Shown here piece after piece: positions 37,280 to 45,426 of a stretch of 64,000 bases of DNA. The stretch is from Curvibacter lanceolatus ATCC 14669 (GTDB lineage Bacteria; Pseudomonadota; Gammaproteobacteria; Burkholderiales; Burkholderiaceae_C): NCBI RefSeq assembly GCF_000381265.1, contig NZ_KB906253.1:744001-808000 (forward strand), read 5' to 3'. Under the pieces are notes generated by a model, which had not been told where the DNA came from, searched no databases, and saw nothing but the letters and a program-made list of their open reading frames with translations. The translations under genes and the position numbers were made by a program. Each line of letters starts with the position of its first letter. Positions within the stretch are counted from its first letter, which is position 1.

Positions 37280-38281
37280 ATGACCACCTTCCAAACCGGC
37301 CTGCAACGCCGTCAACTCATTGCCGCAGCTGCCGGCGCTTGCGGCCTGGGCAGCTTCAGCCGCGCTGCACTCGCGCAGGATTTTCCGAACCGCCCCGTGC
37401 GCATCATCACGCCGTTCCCGGTGGGCAGCGGCCCCGAGGGGGTGGCCCGTTTGGTCGCCGACAAACTCTCGCGCGCCTGGGGCAAGGGCGTGCTGGTTGA
37501 GAACAAACCCGGCGGCAACGGCTTTGTCGCCATCGATGCCTTCAAGCGTGGCGCCACCGATGGCCACGACCTGATCCAGCTCGACAACGTGCACCTCAGC
37601 GTCTACCCGCACCTGATGAAAAAGCTGCCCTATGACCCGGCCCGCGACTTCGAGCCCCTGGCGCCGCTGTTCAAGGCCTATTTTCTGGTGGCGGTGGCCG
37701 CGAACAGCCCCTACAAAAACATCAAGGACCTGCTGGCCGACGCCAAGGCCCGCCCCGGCCAGCTTAACTACGGCTCGTGGTCGGTCGGCAACCCGGTGCA
37801 CCTGGGCTCGGCCCGGCTGGCCGCAGCCATGGGCGTGGAGATGCAGCACCTGATCTTCAAGGAAACCACCCAGCTCTACACCTCGGTGGCCAACGGCGAC
37901 CTGTCTTTTGCGCTGGGCTCCAGCGGCAGCACCGGCCCGCTGTACCGCGCCGGCAAGCTGCGCTACCTGGCCGTGGTGGCCAGCAAGCGCCTGAGCGCCT
38001 TGCCCGACGTGCCCACGCTGGCCGAAGCCGGTGGCCCCAAAGACCTCGAAGTGACCGGCTGGACCACCCTGGCCACGCCGCCCGGCCTGCCCAAGCCCCT
38101 GGTCGACCGCCTGCGCGCCGACCTGCAGAAAGCACTGGCCGAACCCGACATGCTGGAGAAGTTCACCGCCTTCGGCTACGAACCCTTCAACCTGCCAGGC
38201 GCGGCCTTCAACAAGTTCATCGCCGATGAGTCGCGCGTGATGGCCGAGGTGATCCGCAACACGCGCTCGTCGCTGGATTAA
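37280..38281 (+). CDS. Bug/TctC-type tripartite tricarboxylate carrier binding protein
   Basis: A 333-residue periplasmic binding protein with a signal peptide (RRQLIAAAAGACGLGSFSRAALA, RR suggesting Tat). The family start is DFPNRPVRIITPFPVGSGPEGVARLVADKLSRAWGKGVLVENKPGGNG; it is followed by LNYGSWSVGNPVHLGSARLA and LPDVPTLAEAG. CAGGAGA precedes the ATG. No TctA/TctB membrane partners are nearby, which is usual for orphan Bug proteins in Burkholderiales. The ligand, probably a carboxylate, is unknown. It pairs with the upstream porin. Confidence 0.93.
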   Translation: MTTFQTGLQRRQLIAAAAGACGLGSFSRAALAQDFPNRPVRIITPFPVGSGPEGVARLVADKLSRAWGKGVLVENKPGGNGFVAIDAFKRGATDGHDLIQLDNVHLSVYPHLMKKLPYDPARDFEPLAPLFKAYFLVAVAANSPYKNIKDLLADAKARPGQLNYGSWSVGNPVHLGSARLAAAMGVEMQHLIFKETTQLYTSVANGDLSFALGSSGSTGPLYRAGKLRYLAVVASKRLSALPDVPTLAEAGGPKDLEVTGWTTLATPPGLPKPLVDRLRADLQKALAEPDMLEKFTAFGYEPFNLPGAAFNKFIADESRVMAEVIRNTRSSLD

Positions 38282-38504
38282 GGAACGCCCCAAACGGGCC
38301 GCCCTCCCAAGATGCGGGCCGCGCGGGGGCTCAGTTGCACAGCAGGTGCTTGCGCACCTGCAGCCTCGCACGCTGCAGGTTCTACCTTGCTGAACAAGGC
38401 CTCGTTGCAGTGGTCGGCTCCTCGCATCCTTCTTCCCTCCAGCTCGTGCGTTGGCCTACAGCCTCACCGATCCATGCACGATGCGCCAGTTCTTCAGCAG
38501 CCTG
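38282..38504. other. Intergenic region with hairpin at island boundary
   Basis: A 223-bp spacer between the convergent Bug and hipA genes. GCAGGTGC (38342-38349) and GCACCTGC (38354-38361) form a perfect stem with a TTGC loop. No gene is seen. This is the left flank of the accessory block. Confidence 0.5.
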
Positions 38505-39863
38505 TTAGAGGTCCTCGTCCTTCCAGCGCGCCGCATCGGCCACCAGCTGCGTCAGCCTGTCTGCTTGGCGGGCCACGAAATCGGCAATGCTCTGCACAAA
38601 GCCTCGTTCGGCCTGGCCCTCGTATTCGGGCGCCTGGGCCTGCTTCGCGGCTTGCGCTGCGGCCAGCGTGGCCAGACGCTTGCCCTCGCGGCGCATCAAC
38701 TGTCGGTCGACGCCGCAGCGTGCGGCGAAGTCCGCCAGGGCAAAAGCCGAGACTTCGGCGTGGCTGAAGACGTCGCCGTAGGCCATGGCCAGCTCGGTGT
38801 CGAAGCCCTCGTACTGTAGGACGCTCACCAAGTCATACCAAGGAGTGGGCTCCAGCAGCCCCCCCGGGCGGACGAAGAATGAGAAGTTCTTGCCGTGTGC
38901 GTCGCTGTTGCCAATCAAAAACTGGAAGAGCGCCCAGCGCAGCATGGCCAGCCGTGCCACGGCCTTGTTGGCGGTCAGGTCGGCGCAGCCGAACAGGCGC
39001 TTGAAGCTCACACCGTCGCGGATGTGGCGCACGGCCTCCCCACCGCCCAGATTGCGTTCGTACTTGTAAGCCACTGGCAGGTCACAGACCTGGCAGGCGT
39101 CAACGATGTGCCTGCGGTGAACCTGTGGCTGGCCACCGGTGTTCTCGACTGCACGGTCGAAACGCCGCACCACCAGCACCGGCCGGGGTGTGCGCAACAG
39201 GTCCACCTCCGCAGCGGGTAGGCCCATGCGGCTGGCCAGCGACATGCAGAAGTGCTCGTTGACCGCCAAGTGCGGCGTCTGGGTTGTGGCGGTGTCGGGC
39301 TTGAGAATGTGGGTGGACGCCAAGCGCTGCCCGTCCACGAGGTATAGCCGCCCGCCGTCGAGCAGGGGCCGGTCGAGGTAAACCAGCAGCTTGTCTTGCA
39401 GGCCGGCCACCGACATGCGCACCTTGCCATCCCACACGGTCAGGGGCACGTGCTCGCGCTCAGCGATGCGCTGGTCGAGCTCCTGAAGGGGGATTTCTCG
39501 CAGCGTGGGCTCACCTTCAGGATGCGCGGCTGCGGCATCGCCGGTGAATCGAAGGGCGCCTGTCGTCTCGGAGCCAAGGGCCCATATCAGGCCGAATACG
39601 TTGGTCTTGGCCAGACCGTTGTACGCCCCCGCCACATCCAGGGCACGCCCTTCGGGTAGCAGATGCTCAATGAAGCGCTTGATGGAAGGAGAAGCATCGT
39701 CAGCCTCCGGTCGAGCCAACGGCAGGGGCGGAGACAGCGGGTAGGACTGGGCATCTGCGACCCAGGGTTCGGCGTAGCGCAGGCTCCAGCGGTCATCGCG
39801 TCCCTCGTGTTCGATGGCTGCGACCTTTGCATCCTCGGCCCAGACCTGCAGTGTGTGCGTCAT
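38505..39863 (-). CDS. hipA: HipA-family serine/threonine kinase toxin
   Basis: A 452-residue protein from the ATG at 39863, 10 bp after the hipB stop. An N-terminal subdomain (about 1-110) is followed by the HipA kinase fold: MSVAGLQDKLLVYLD and STHILKPDTATTQTPHLAVNEHFCMSLASRMGL (substrate/ATP loop). The catalytic segment LIGNSDAHGKNFSFF has Asp321 and Asn326, and the metal-binding Asp344 is in WYDLVSVL. HipA proteins phosphorylate targets such as aminoacyl-tRNA synthetases and cause growth arrest unless bound by HipB. The C-terminal ~100 residues are Ala/Gln-rich helices. All catalytic residues look intact. Confidence 0.93.
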   Translation of the reverse strand: MTHTLQVWAEDAKVAAIEHEGRDDRWSLRYAEPWVADAQSYPLSPPLPLARPEADDASPSIKRFIEHLLPEGRALDVAGAYNGLAKTNVFGLIWALGSETTGALRFTGDAAAAHPEGEPTLREIPLQELDQRIAEREHVPLTVWDGKVRMSVAGLQDKLLVYLDRPLLDGGRLYLVDGQRLASTHILKPDTATTQTPHLAVNEHFCMSLASRMGLPAAEVDLLRTPRPVLVVRRFDRAVENTGGQPQVHRRHIVDACQVCDLPVAYKYERNLGGGEAVRHIRDGVSFKRLFGCADLTANKAVARLAMLRWALFQFLIGNSDAHGKNFSFFVRPGGLLEPTPWYDLVSVLQYEGFDTELAMAYGDVFSHAEVSAFALADFAARCGVDRQLMRREGKRLATLAAAQAAKQAQAPEYEGQAERGFVQSIADFVARQADRLTQLVADAARWKDEDL

Positions 39864-39873
39864 GCCATACGCC

Positions 39874-40176
39874 TCACGCCTTCTTTTCGTCGGTGGGTTT
39901 TGCGGCGCCCGTCGCCGCTGCCTCGCGTGCCCAGGGGTGTTCCTTGGGAAGCACCATGAGCGCCAGGCCCAGGCCATCCAGTACCGCCAGCGCTTTGTCC
40001 AGGCGCACAGACCCCTGGCCGTTCTCCAGTCGCGACATGAGGTCGACAGACACGCCCAGCAGGGCGGCGGCATCATCGATGCGCAGCGATTGCGACTTGC
40101 GACGCTCGCGCACGACCGGGCCCAGATCAGGGGCTGACTGCAGGCGCTTGGGTCGCTGGCTTGCGGAGTCGGTCAT
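39874..40176 (-). CDS. hipB: HipB-like XRE-family antitoxin
   Basis: A 100-residue protein with an HTH_3 domain at about 18-75 (GPVVRERRKSQSLRIDDAAALLGVSVDLMSRLENGQGSVRLDKALAVLDGLGLALMVLP) and a charged disordered tail (PTDEKKA). The LENGQGSVRLDKALAVLDGLGL signature is typical of HipB. It is the first gene of the hipBA operon and should neutralise HipA and repress its own promoter at the repeats in 40231-40343. Confidence 0.92.
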   Translation of the reverse strand: MTDSASQRPKRLQSAPDLGPVVRERRKSQSLRIDDAAALLGVSVDLMSRLENGQGSVRLDKALAVLDGLGLALMVLPKEHPWAREAAATGAAKPTDEKKA

Positions 40177-40230
40177 TTCGGAGTTTCAGTTGATGAACTG
40201 GTCAATCACGCTTCGAGCATGCTGTTTCTG

Positions 40231-40343
40231 TTATTCCGAAATAATAGACGATTCCGGGGACTTACTCCGATAAATTTCGGAAAATCAGAAACAGTTACAT
40301 CCAGAACAGAGGGTTGGAAGATTTTTCTGATTTTCCGAAATTT
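40231..40343. promoter_or_regulatory. hipBA promoter with inverted HipB-operator candidates
   Basis: A 20-bp sequence at 40272-40291 (core TTTCGGAAAATCAGAAA) recurs perfectly inverted at 40324-40343 (core TTTCTGATTTTCCGAAA); the centres are 52 bp, about five turns, apart. A third partial copy, TTCCGAAAT at 40234-40242, lies about 60 bp before the hipB start. The AT-rich DNA stands out from its surroundings. Confidence 0.65.
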
Positions 40344-40537
40344 TGTCTGAGCCGCAGGTGCCCGTCCGAGAACAGCACTGCGCCATGGGAGACTGAGCAG
40401 ATGACCGAGCAAGCCTGAATCGCACTGGGTTTCGAGGAGGCTGTTTGGATCAAGTCGAGCCACCACCGCGGTCGCTCGCAAGCTTTAATCGGGTACAGCC
40501 GGCTCGGAAAGCCCCCTGGTATGGGGCTGGATGGCCA
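40344..40537. other. Spacer between integrase end and hipBA promoter
   Basis: About 195 bp with no recognisable gene. I did not find a repeat pair that would mark an attachment site. Confidence 0.5.
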
Positions 40538-41632
40538 TCAATCGGCAGCCCCTGGGCCTGCCGGCTCCCGGATCAGGTTGGCCGCCGCCTGGGCCTGAGC
40601 GCCCACATGCCGGGTGTAGCCCATGACGGTGGCCACGCTGCGGTGGCTGGTCATGGCCATGGTCTGCGCCAACGGGATGCCCTGGGCGCCGGCCTCGGTC
40701 ACAAAGCCTGAACGCAGCGAATGCGCTGAAAAATCGCCCTCGATGCCCGCCAACAGGCAGCGTGCCTTCACGATGTCGCGCACGGCGGCCGGTGACAGGG
40801 CAGGGCCCAGGTGTCCGCCCTTGAGCACCCGGCGGAAGATGGGCCCCTCGCTGATGCCCGCCTGGGCCAGCCAGGTTTCCAGGGCCTGTGCGGCCACGCC
40901 CTGGATGGGCTTGTAGTTCTCGGGGCGGTCCACGCCGCTCTGGTTTGATTTCGAATGGGCCAGCTTGTAGACATAGTTCTGGGGGCCGGCTCGCTTCAAG
41001 AACTTCATGTCGGCCCCGGCCACCTCGGAGCGGCGGCGCCCGCCGCTGGCCCAGGCAAACAGCAGCAGGGCGCGGTCGCGGCAGCCTTTGAGCGAGTCGT
41101 CGCAGGTGTCCAGCAAGGCCTGCAAAGGGTCTTTGGTCAGCGCGTCTTTCTTGTTGGGCAGTTCACCCCGTTTGGCAAAGGCGCGCCGGGTGCGTGACAG
41201 CAGTTGCCGCACCTGGGGGTCTTCGCAGGGGTTGCTGGCCCCGGCCAGCTGGTGGGTTTTCGACAGCACCGCCGCCCGGTGCACGATCCAGTTCAGGGAC
41301 ATGGGCCCCGGCCGGGCCTTGAAGCCGGCCGCCACCAGCTCGGCATCCAGACTCGCGGGCAGTTCGTGGGCCAGGCCATCGGCCGTGGTGCGCTGGGCGT
41401 GGTCGACGATGAACTGCAACACCGCGCTCGGCGGCACCGGCAACTCGATCTTCTGACCATAGCGCACCAGAAACCAAGCCGCCCAATAGCGCAGCGCCGA
41501 CCGGTAGCTGCGCAAGGTGTTTTCAGAGTCACCTTCGTGGATCAGCTCATCCACGGCTTTTTGGCTGTGGGCGCTCAATTCACTGGGTTTGAGGGCACCA
41601 GAGGCCTGTCGGAGCGTGAGGTTCATGCGCAT
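40538..41632 (-). CDS. Tyrosine-type site-specific recombinase/integrase
   Basis: A 364-residue protein. A SAM-like core-binding N-domain (about 25-135: HSQKAVDELIHEGDSENTLRSYRSALRYWAAWFLVRYG) precedes the catalytic domain. The catalytic residues are Arg in WASGGRRRSEVAGA, HxxR in HSLRSGFVTEAG, His in MTSHRSVATVMGY, and the nucleophile Tyr in MGYTRHV. All look intact. Two nearby ATGs (41632, 41626) are possible starts. It is divergent from the KfrA-like gene with 108 bp between. Whether it moves the surrounding block is unproven, as no attachment sites were identified. Confidence 0.93.
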   Translation of the reverse strand: MRMNLTLRQASGALKPSELSAHSQKAVDELIHEGDSENTLRSYRSALRYWAAWFLVRYGQKIELPVPPSAVLQFIVDHAQRTTADGLAHELPASLDAELVAAGFKARPGPMSLNWIVHRAAVLSKTHQLAGASNPCEDPQVRQLLSRTRRAFAKRGELPNKKDALTKDPLQALLDTCDDSLKGCRDRALLLFAWASGGRRRSEVAGADMKFLKRAGPQNYVYKLAHSKSNQSGVDRPENYKPIQGVAAQALETWLAQAGISEGPIFRRVLKGGHLGPALSPAAVRDIVKARCLLAGIEGDFSAHSLRSGFVTEAGAQGIPLAQTMAMTSHRSVATVMGYTRHVGAQAQAAANLIREPAGPGAAD

Positions 41633-41635
41633 CCC

Positions 41636-41712
41636 ATCTATTTAAATTCACACGTACACAGTATGATTACACACTTCATATTGCATTTAATCACGATAAA
41701 CATCATTTATCG
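41636..41712. promoter_or_regulatory. AT-rich divergent promoter with inverted repeat
   Basis: CGATAAA (41694-41700) and TTTATCG (41706-41712) form a 7-bp inverted repeat with a 5-bp spacer, 29 bp before the KfrA-like ATG. ATCTATTTAA at 41636 resembles the iterons before the YjjJ-type gene. It is probably an operator for the KfrA-like protein or the integrase. Confidence 0.5.
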
Positions 41713-41740
41713 ACGGTTACTTTAACACCGGAACCTGCCC

Positions 41741-42760
41741 ATGCAAACCCGTTCTTCCCGTGGCGTTCAACAGCACCAGGTCGATGTCGCGGCCGACGAA
41801 TTGCTGGCCCAGGGCCAGCGGCCCACCATCGAAAAAGTGCGGCTGCACCTGGGCCACGGCTCACCCAACACGATCGCGCCCATGCTGGAGATCTGGTTTG
41901 CCGGCCTGGGCAAACGGGTGCGCGGCCTGGCCGGGTCCCAAGGCTGGGGCGACCAGTTGCCCGATTGGCTGCTGCAGGCCGCCGAAACGCTGTGGACCAA
42001 GGCCCAGGCCGAAGCCTCGTCGCTGGCCGACACCGCCTTGCAGGCCGAACGTGAGACCTTGAAACAACGCGAAGCCGACATGGCCGAGCGGGCGCAGGCC
42101 CTGGCCCAGCGCGAGGCCGTGATGCAAGCCCGACTGCAGGCCCAAGACCAGGCCCTGAGCGAGGCCCGCAGCCAGAACACCGCCTTGCTCCAAAGGCTTG
42201 AACAGGCCGAACTGGAGGCCCAGGGCCAGCACCAGCACTTGCTGGGCCTGCAAGAAGACCTGCGCCTGCTGCGCGAGCGCCGCCACGCCGACGAAGACCG
42301 CCATCAGGCTGAACTCAAAACCCTGAACGACGACCGCCGCAAAACCGAGGAACGCGCCGACAGCGCCGCCGCCCGCGCCGCCCTGGAGATCGACCGCGCC
42401 CGCCAGGAGGCCAAGGCCGAACGCGCCACCCGCCAACGCCTGGAAAAACTGCTGGAAGAGCAACGCGAGGCCCACCAGGCCGCCCTGGTCCAGGCCCAGC
42501 AGCAGGCCGTGGAGCTGCAGCAGGGCCTGGGTGTGGCCAACGCCCAGCTGAAACTGGCGCAGGACCTGCTGGCCCAGCAACAGACCGAGCTGCAACAGCT
42601 GCGCGAGCAATGGGCCGCCGCCTCACTCAAGACGGCCACGGCCAGCGCAAAGGCGCCCAGCAGCGCAGCCCACCCGGCCCCCAAAGAAGCCAAGCGCCCC
42701 ACCCTGCGTTCGGCGGCACGCCCGGGCGGCGGTGGGGTGCGCGTGCGCCGTCGCCCGTGA
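41741..42760 (+). CDS. KfrA-like DNA-binding coiled-coil protein
   Basis: A 339-residue protein. Residues 10-60 (QQHQVDVAADELLAQGQRPTIEKVRLHLGHGSPNTIAPMLEIWFAGLG) match the KfrA N-terminal DNA-binding domain of plasmid proteins. Residues about 85-300 form one long Gln/Glu/Ala/Arg-rich coiled coil. A basic Ala/Pro tail ends VRVRRRP. Plasmid KfrA binds its own promoter and takes part in partition and organisation; the chromosomal role is unknown. It is divergent from the integrase, and the YjjJ-type kinase follows 75 bp downstream. Confidence 0.85.
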   Translation: MQTRSSRGVQQHQVDVAADELLAQGQRPTIEKVRLHLGHGSPNTIAPMLEIWFAGLGKRVRGLAGSQGWGDQLPDWLLQAAETLWTKAQAEASSLADTALQAERETLKQREADMAERAQALAQREAVMQARLQAQDQALSEARSQNTALLQRLEQAELEAQGQHQHLLGLQEDLRLLRERRHADEDRHQAELKTLNDDRRKTEERADSAAARAALEIDRARQEAKAERATRQRLEKLLEEQREAHQAALVQAQQQAVELQQGLGVANAQLKLAQDLLAQQQTELQQLREQWAAASLKTATASAKAPSSAAHPAPKEAKRPTLRSAARPGGGGVRVRRRP

Positions 42761-42782
42761 TGGGGCTGTCAAAAACATAAAT

Positions 42783-42816
42783 ATCTATTCACACATCTAT
42801 TCACTTATCCATTCAA
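42783..42816. repeat. Three 12-bp iterons before the YjjJ-type gene
   Basis: ATCTATTCAC at 42783 and 42795, and the variant ATCCATTCAA at 42807, repeat at a 12-bp period. Another ATCTATTCAA occurs inside the gene at 43009-43018. They end 19 bp before the GTG start and are good candidates for the operator of the gene's own N-terminal HTH or of the KfrA-like protein. Confidence 0.7.
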
Positions 42817-42835
42817 ATCCGTTAGTCTTCAACAG

Positions 42836-44200
42836 GTGAACACCACCACCGCCACCACGGCCCCCTTGATCGACCAGGCCCGCCAGCGCCTGCTGCGCGG
42901 CGCGCAGACGGCACGATCGTTGATGCAGGCCCTGCAGACCAGCCAGCCCACGGTGTCGCGCACACTGAAGTCATTGGGCGACGAGGTGGTGCAGATCGGG
43001 GCGGCCCGATCTATTCAATATGTGCTGCGCGATGCCTCAAGGGCCACACTGCAGGCACCGGTGTACTGCGTGAGCGATGCCGGCCAGGTTCAAGCGCAGG
43101 GCCTATTGATACCCGTGCACGCCAACGCCTATGTGATGCAGCCCCCAGAAGCGCCGGCCATCTTCAGCGACGGCCTGCCCTGGTGGGTGTACGACATGCG
43201 CCCCCAGGGCTACCTGGGCCGCGCCTACAACCAGCGCCACGGTGCCCGCCTGGGCCTGCCCGAGCGCCTGAGCGACTGGGCCGACACCGACGTGCTGCGG
43301 GCCCTGCTGCTGCAAGGCAGTGACCTGCCAGGCAACCTGCTGCTGGGCAGCGAGGCGCTGCAGCAATTCATCAATGCGCCCACCCCGCAGGCGATTGGCC
43401 TGGCCGACAAGCCCCGGCGCTACGCCGAACTGGCGGCCGCCGCCGCCCAGGGCGAGCTGCCCGGCTCATCGGCGGCAGGCGAGCAACCCAAATTCACGGC
43501 CTATGCGGAGATGGCCAACCCCGCCGGGGCTGCGCACGTCATCGTCAAGTTCAGTGCCCCGGTGCCGGGCGCCGTCAGCCAGCGCTGGCGCGACCTGCTG
43601 TGGGCCGAGCACCTGGCGCTGCAGGTGCTGCGCGAACACGGCGTGCCCGCCGCAGCCTCCACGGTGATCGACCACGGCGGCCAGCGCTTTTTGGAGGTGC
43701 AGCGCTTTGACCGGGTCGGCGCCCGGGGCCGACATGCCCTGTTCTCGCTGGCCGCCCTGGACGCCGAATTTGCCGGCCGACCCGGCCGCTGGCCCGACAT
43801 GGCCCGCGCCCTGGCGCGCGAACGGGTGATCGCCGCCGCAGCGGTGCAGGGCGCCGACCTGCTCTGGGCCTTCGGCACCCTGATCGGCAACACCGACATG
43901 CACGCCGGCAACCTGTCGTTCATGTCCGACACGGGCCGCCCCTACACCCTGGCCCCGGCCTATGACATGACCCCCATGGCCTTTGCCCCCGGCACCGGGG
44001 GCGATCTGCCGCAACGCCCTCTGGCCCTGCACATCGCCGACCAGGTGAGCGCCCAGGCCTGGCAGCAGGCCCTGCCCCTGGCCGAAGCCTTTGTACTGCG
44101 CCTGGCCCAAGCGCCCTTGAGCGCCTCGTTTGCCCCCTGCCTGGCGGCCCTGCAGGCCCATGTGGCCCAGGCCCGCACACGCATCGCGCACCTGGCCTGA
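42836..44200 (+). CDS. HipA-family kinase of the YjjJ type with fused N-terminal HTH
   Basis: A 454-residue protein starting at GTG (42836), with CAGG just before it. Residues about 8-60 (ARQRLLRGAQTARSLMQALQTSQPTVSRTLKSLGDEVVQIG) are a winged HTH. A HipA-like kinase follows: AGEQPKFTAYAE (nucleotide loop), HVIVKFSAP, QRFDRVGARGRHALFSLAALD, LIGNTDMHAGNLSFM with Asp354/Asn359, and PAYDMTPMAF with Asp377. E. coli YjjJ has the same layout and size. The HTH may replace a separate HipB. It is the second intact HipA kinase within 5 kb. Confidence 0.92.
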   Translation: MNTTTATTAPLIDQARQRLLRGAQTARSLMQALQTSQPTVSRTLKSLGDEVVQIGAARSIQYVLRDASRATLQAPVYCVSDAGQVQAQGLLIPVHANAYVMQPPEAPAIFSDGLPWWVYDMRPQGYLGRAYNQRHGARLGLPERLSDWADTDVLRALLLQGSDLPGNLLLGSEALQQFINAPTPQAIGLADKPRRYAELAAAAAQGELPGSSAAGEQPKFTAYAEMANPAGAAHVIVKFSAPVPGAVSQRWRDLLWAEHLALQVLREHGVPAAASTVIDHGGQRFLEVQRFDRVGARGRHALFSLAALDAEFAGRPGRWPDMARALARERVIAAAAVQGADLLWAFGTLIGNTDMHAGNLSFMSDTGRPYTLAPAYDMTPMAFAPGTGGDLPQRPLALHIADQVSAQAWQQALPLAEAFVLRLAQAPLSASFAPCLAALQAHVAQARTRIAHLA

Positions 44201-44299
44201 ACCCAGGCCGCCAGGCGTTGCGCCATGCCCTGCGAGCGGGCGGGCCTTCAGCAACTCGCCAATAATGCAAGCTCAAAGAAAAACGCGCCGAGACAAAGC

Positions 44300-45208
44300 A
44301 TGCCCCTCCTGCACACGTTCGACAAACGCCGCTGGTCCCAGGCCCAGCAGACCTACCTGGACGAGCCCCTGGCGGCGGTGCCCGATGAGCAGATCCGCCA
44401 ATCCAGCCGAGGCCGGCCCTGGCACGGGCTGTCGGTGTGGCACCAGGTGGCCGACGCCTCAGACCTGTACATCCCCCCGGCTGGCAAGCACTGCATCATC
44501 GTGCGCAACGGCCCGCCCACACGACTGCTGCAGCAGCACGGCACGCTGAACTCCGACGCCGAATGGCGCACGGGCGAGGTGCTGGTGCTGCCCGCCAACA
44601 CCCCCAGCTACTGGCAATCCGAGCTGCCGCGCGACAACCTGCACCTGGATCTGTCGCCCCAGTGGCTGGAGCGGGTTCATGGCGCCCCCCTGGGGCCCGA
44701 CGCGCTGCGCAGCTGCTTTGGCGTGCAAGACCGCCTGCTGGCCGACATCACCCGCACCCTGATCACCTCACTGGCCGACAACTCCTCGTTGCAGCCCCGC
44801 TTTGCCGATGGCATGGCCATGAGCGTGGCCGTGCACCTGCTGGAGCACTACCGGGCCCCCGGCAGCCAGGCCCCGCGCCCCAGCGGGCTCAGCCGGCGCC
44901 AGTTGCAAACCGTGGCCGAGCTGGTGAACGCGCATCTGCATCGCGCCGTGACCCTGCAAGAGATGGCCGAGGCCTGCCAACTCAGCCCCTACCACTTCAG
45001 CCGCAGCTTCAAGTTCAGCACCGGCCTGACGCCGCACCGCTACGTGCTGCAATGCAAGATGGAACGCGCCCTGGAGCGCCTGCGCCACAGCCGCAAGCCC
45101 ATTGCCGACATCGCGATCGAGCTGGGCTTTGCCACCGCCTCGCATTTCAGCAAGCGCTTTTTGAACCACTGGGGCCAGACCCCGAGCGCCCTGCGCAGGG
45201 CGCACTGA
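44300..45208 (+). CDS. AraC-family transcriptional regulator
   Basis: A 302-residue protein from the ATG at 44300. The N-terminal ~180 residues form a cupin-like effector domain (YIPPAGKHCIIVRNGPPTRLLQQ). The C-terminal double HTH has LVNAHLHRAVTLQEMAEACQLSPYHFSRSFKFSTGLTPHRYVLQCKMERALERL, then IADIAIELGFATASHFSKRFLNHWGQTPSALRR. It precedes the Bug-SDR-FAH operon in the same direction and is the likely activator. The effector is unknown. Confidence 0.93.
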   Translation: MPLLHTFDKRRWSQAQQTYLDEPLAAVPDEQIRQSSRGRPWHGLSVWHQVADASDLYIPPAGKHCIIVRNGPPTRLLQQHGTLNSDAEWRTGEVLVLPANTPSYWQSELPRDNLHLDLSPQWLERVHGAPLGPDALRSCFGVQDRLLADITRTLITSLADNSSLQPRFADGMAMSVAVHLLEHYRAPGSQAPRPSGLSRRQLQTVAELVNAHLHRAVTLQEMAEACQLSPYHFSRSFKFSTGLTPHRYVLQCKMERALERLRHSRKPIADIAIELGFATASHFSKRFLNHWGQTPSALRRAH

Positions 45209-45426
45209 ACACAGCCCCCTGAACAGGGACTCTGAGCAGCAGATCTGAGCGGAGGCGCTGAGCCGCCCCGGCCCAGCCCGCCACACCGCAAGAAAGCGAC
45301 AGCGCCCGCAATTTCGCGCCATTCCCCGGCAGCACACTGCGCATCAAACCACGCCCGGCCAGGCCCACGGCCCCGGCCCGGGCGGCCTACCGCAGCACGC
45401 ACCGCAGCCAACCCATGGGGACAACC

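Noticed and set aside
35963-38371. 802-codon open frame on the minus strand
   Set aside because: Antisense to the porin and Bug genes; it shows only the compositional bias expected from GC-rich coding DNA on the other strand.
39864-40076. Longer hipA with about 71 extra N-terminal codons
   Set aside because: The extension lies over hipB in a different frame; the HipA family start fits the ATG at 39863.
40344-40537. Possible attachment site next to the integrase
   Set aside because: I could not find a matching direct repeat at the other end of the block, and there is no tRNA gene.
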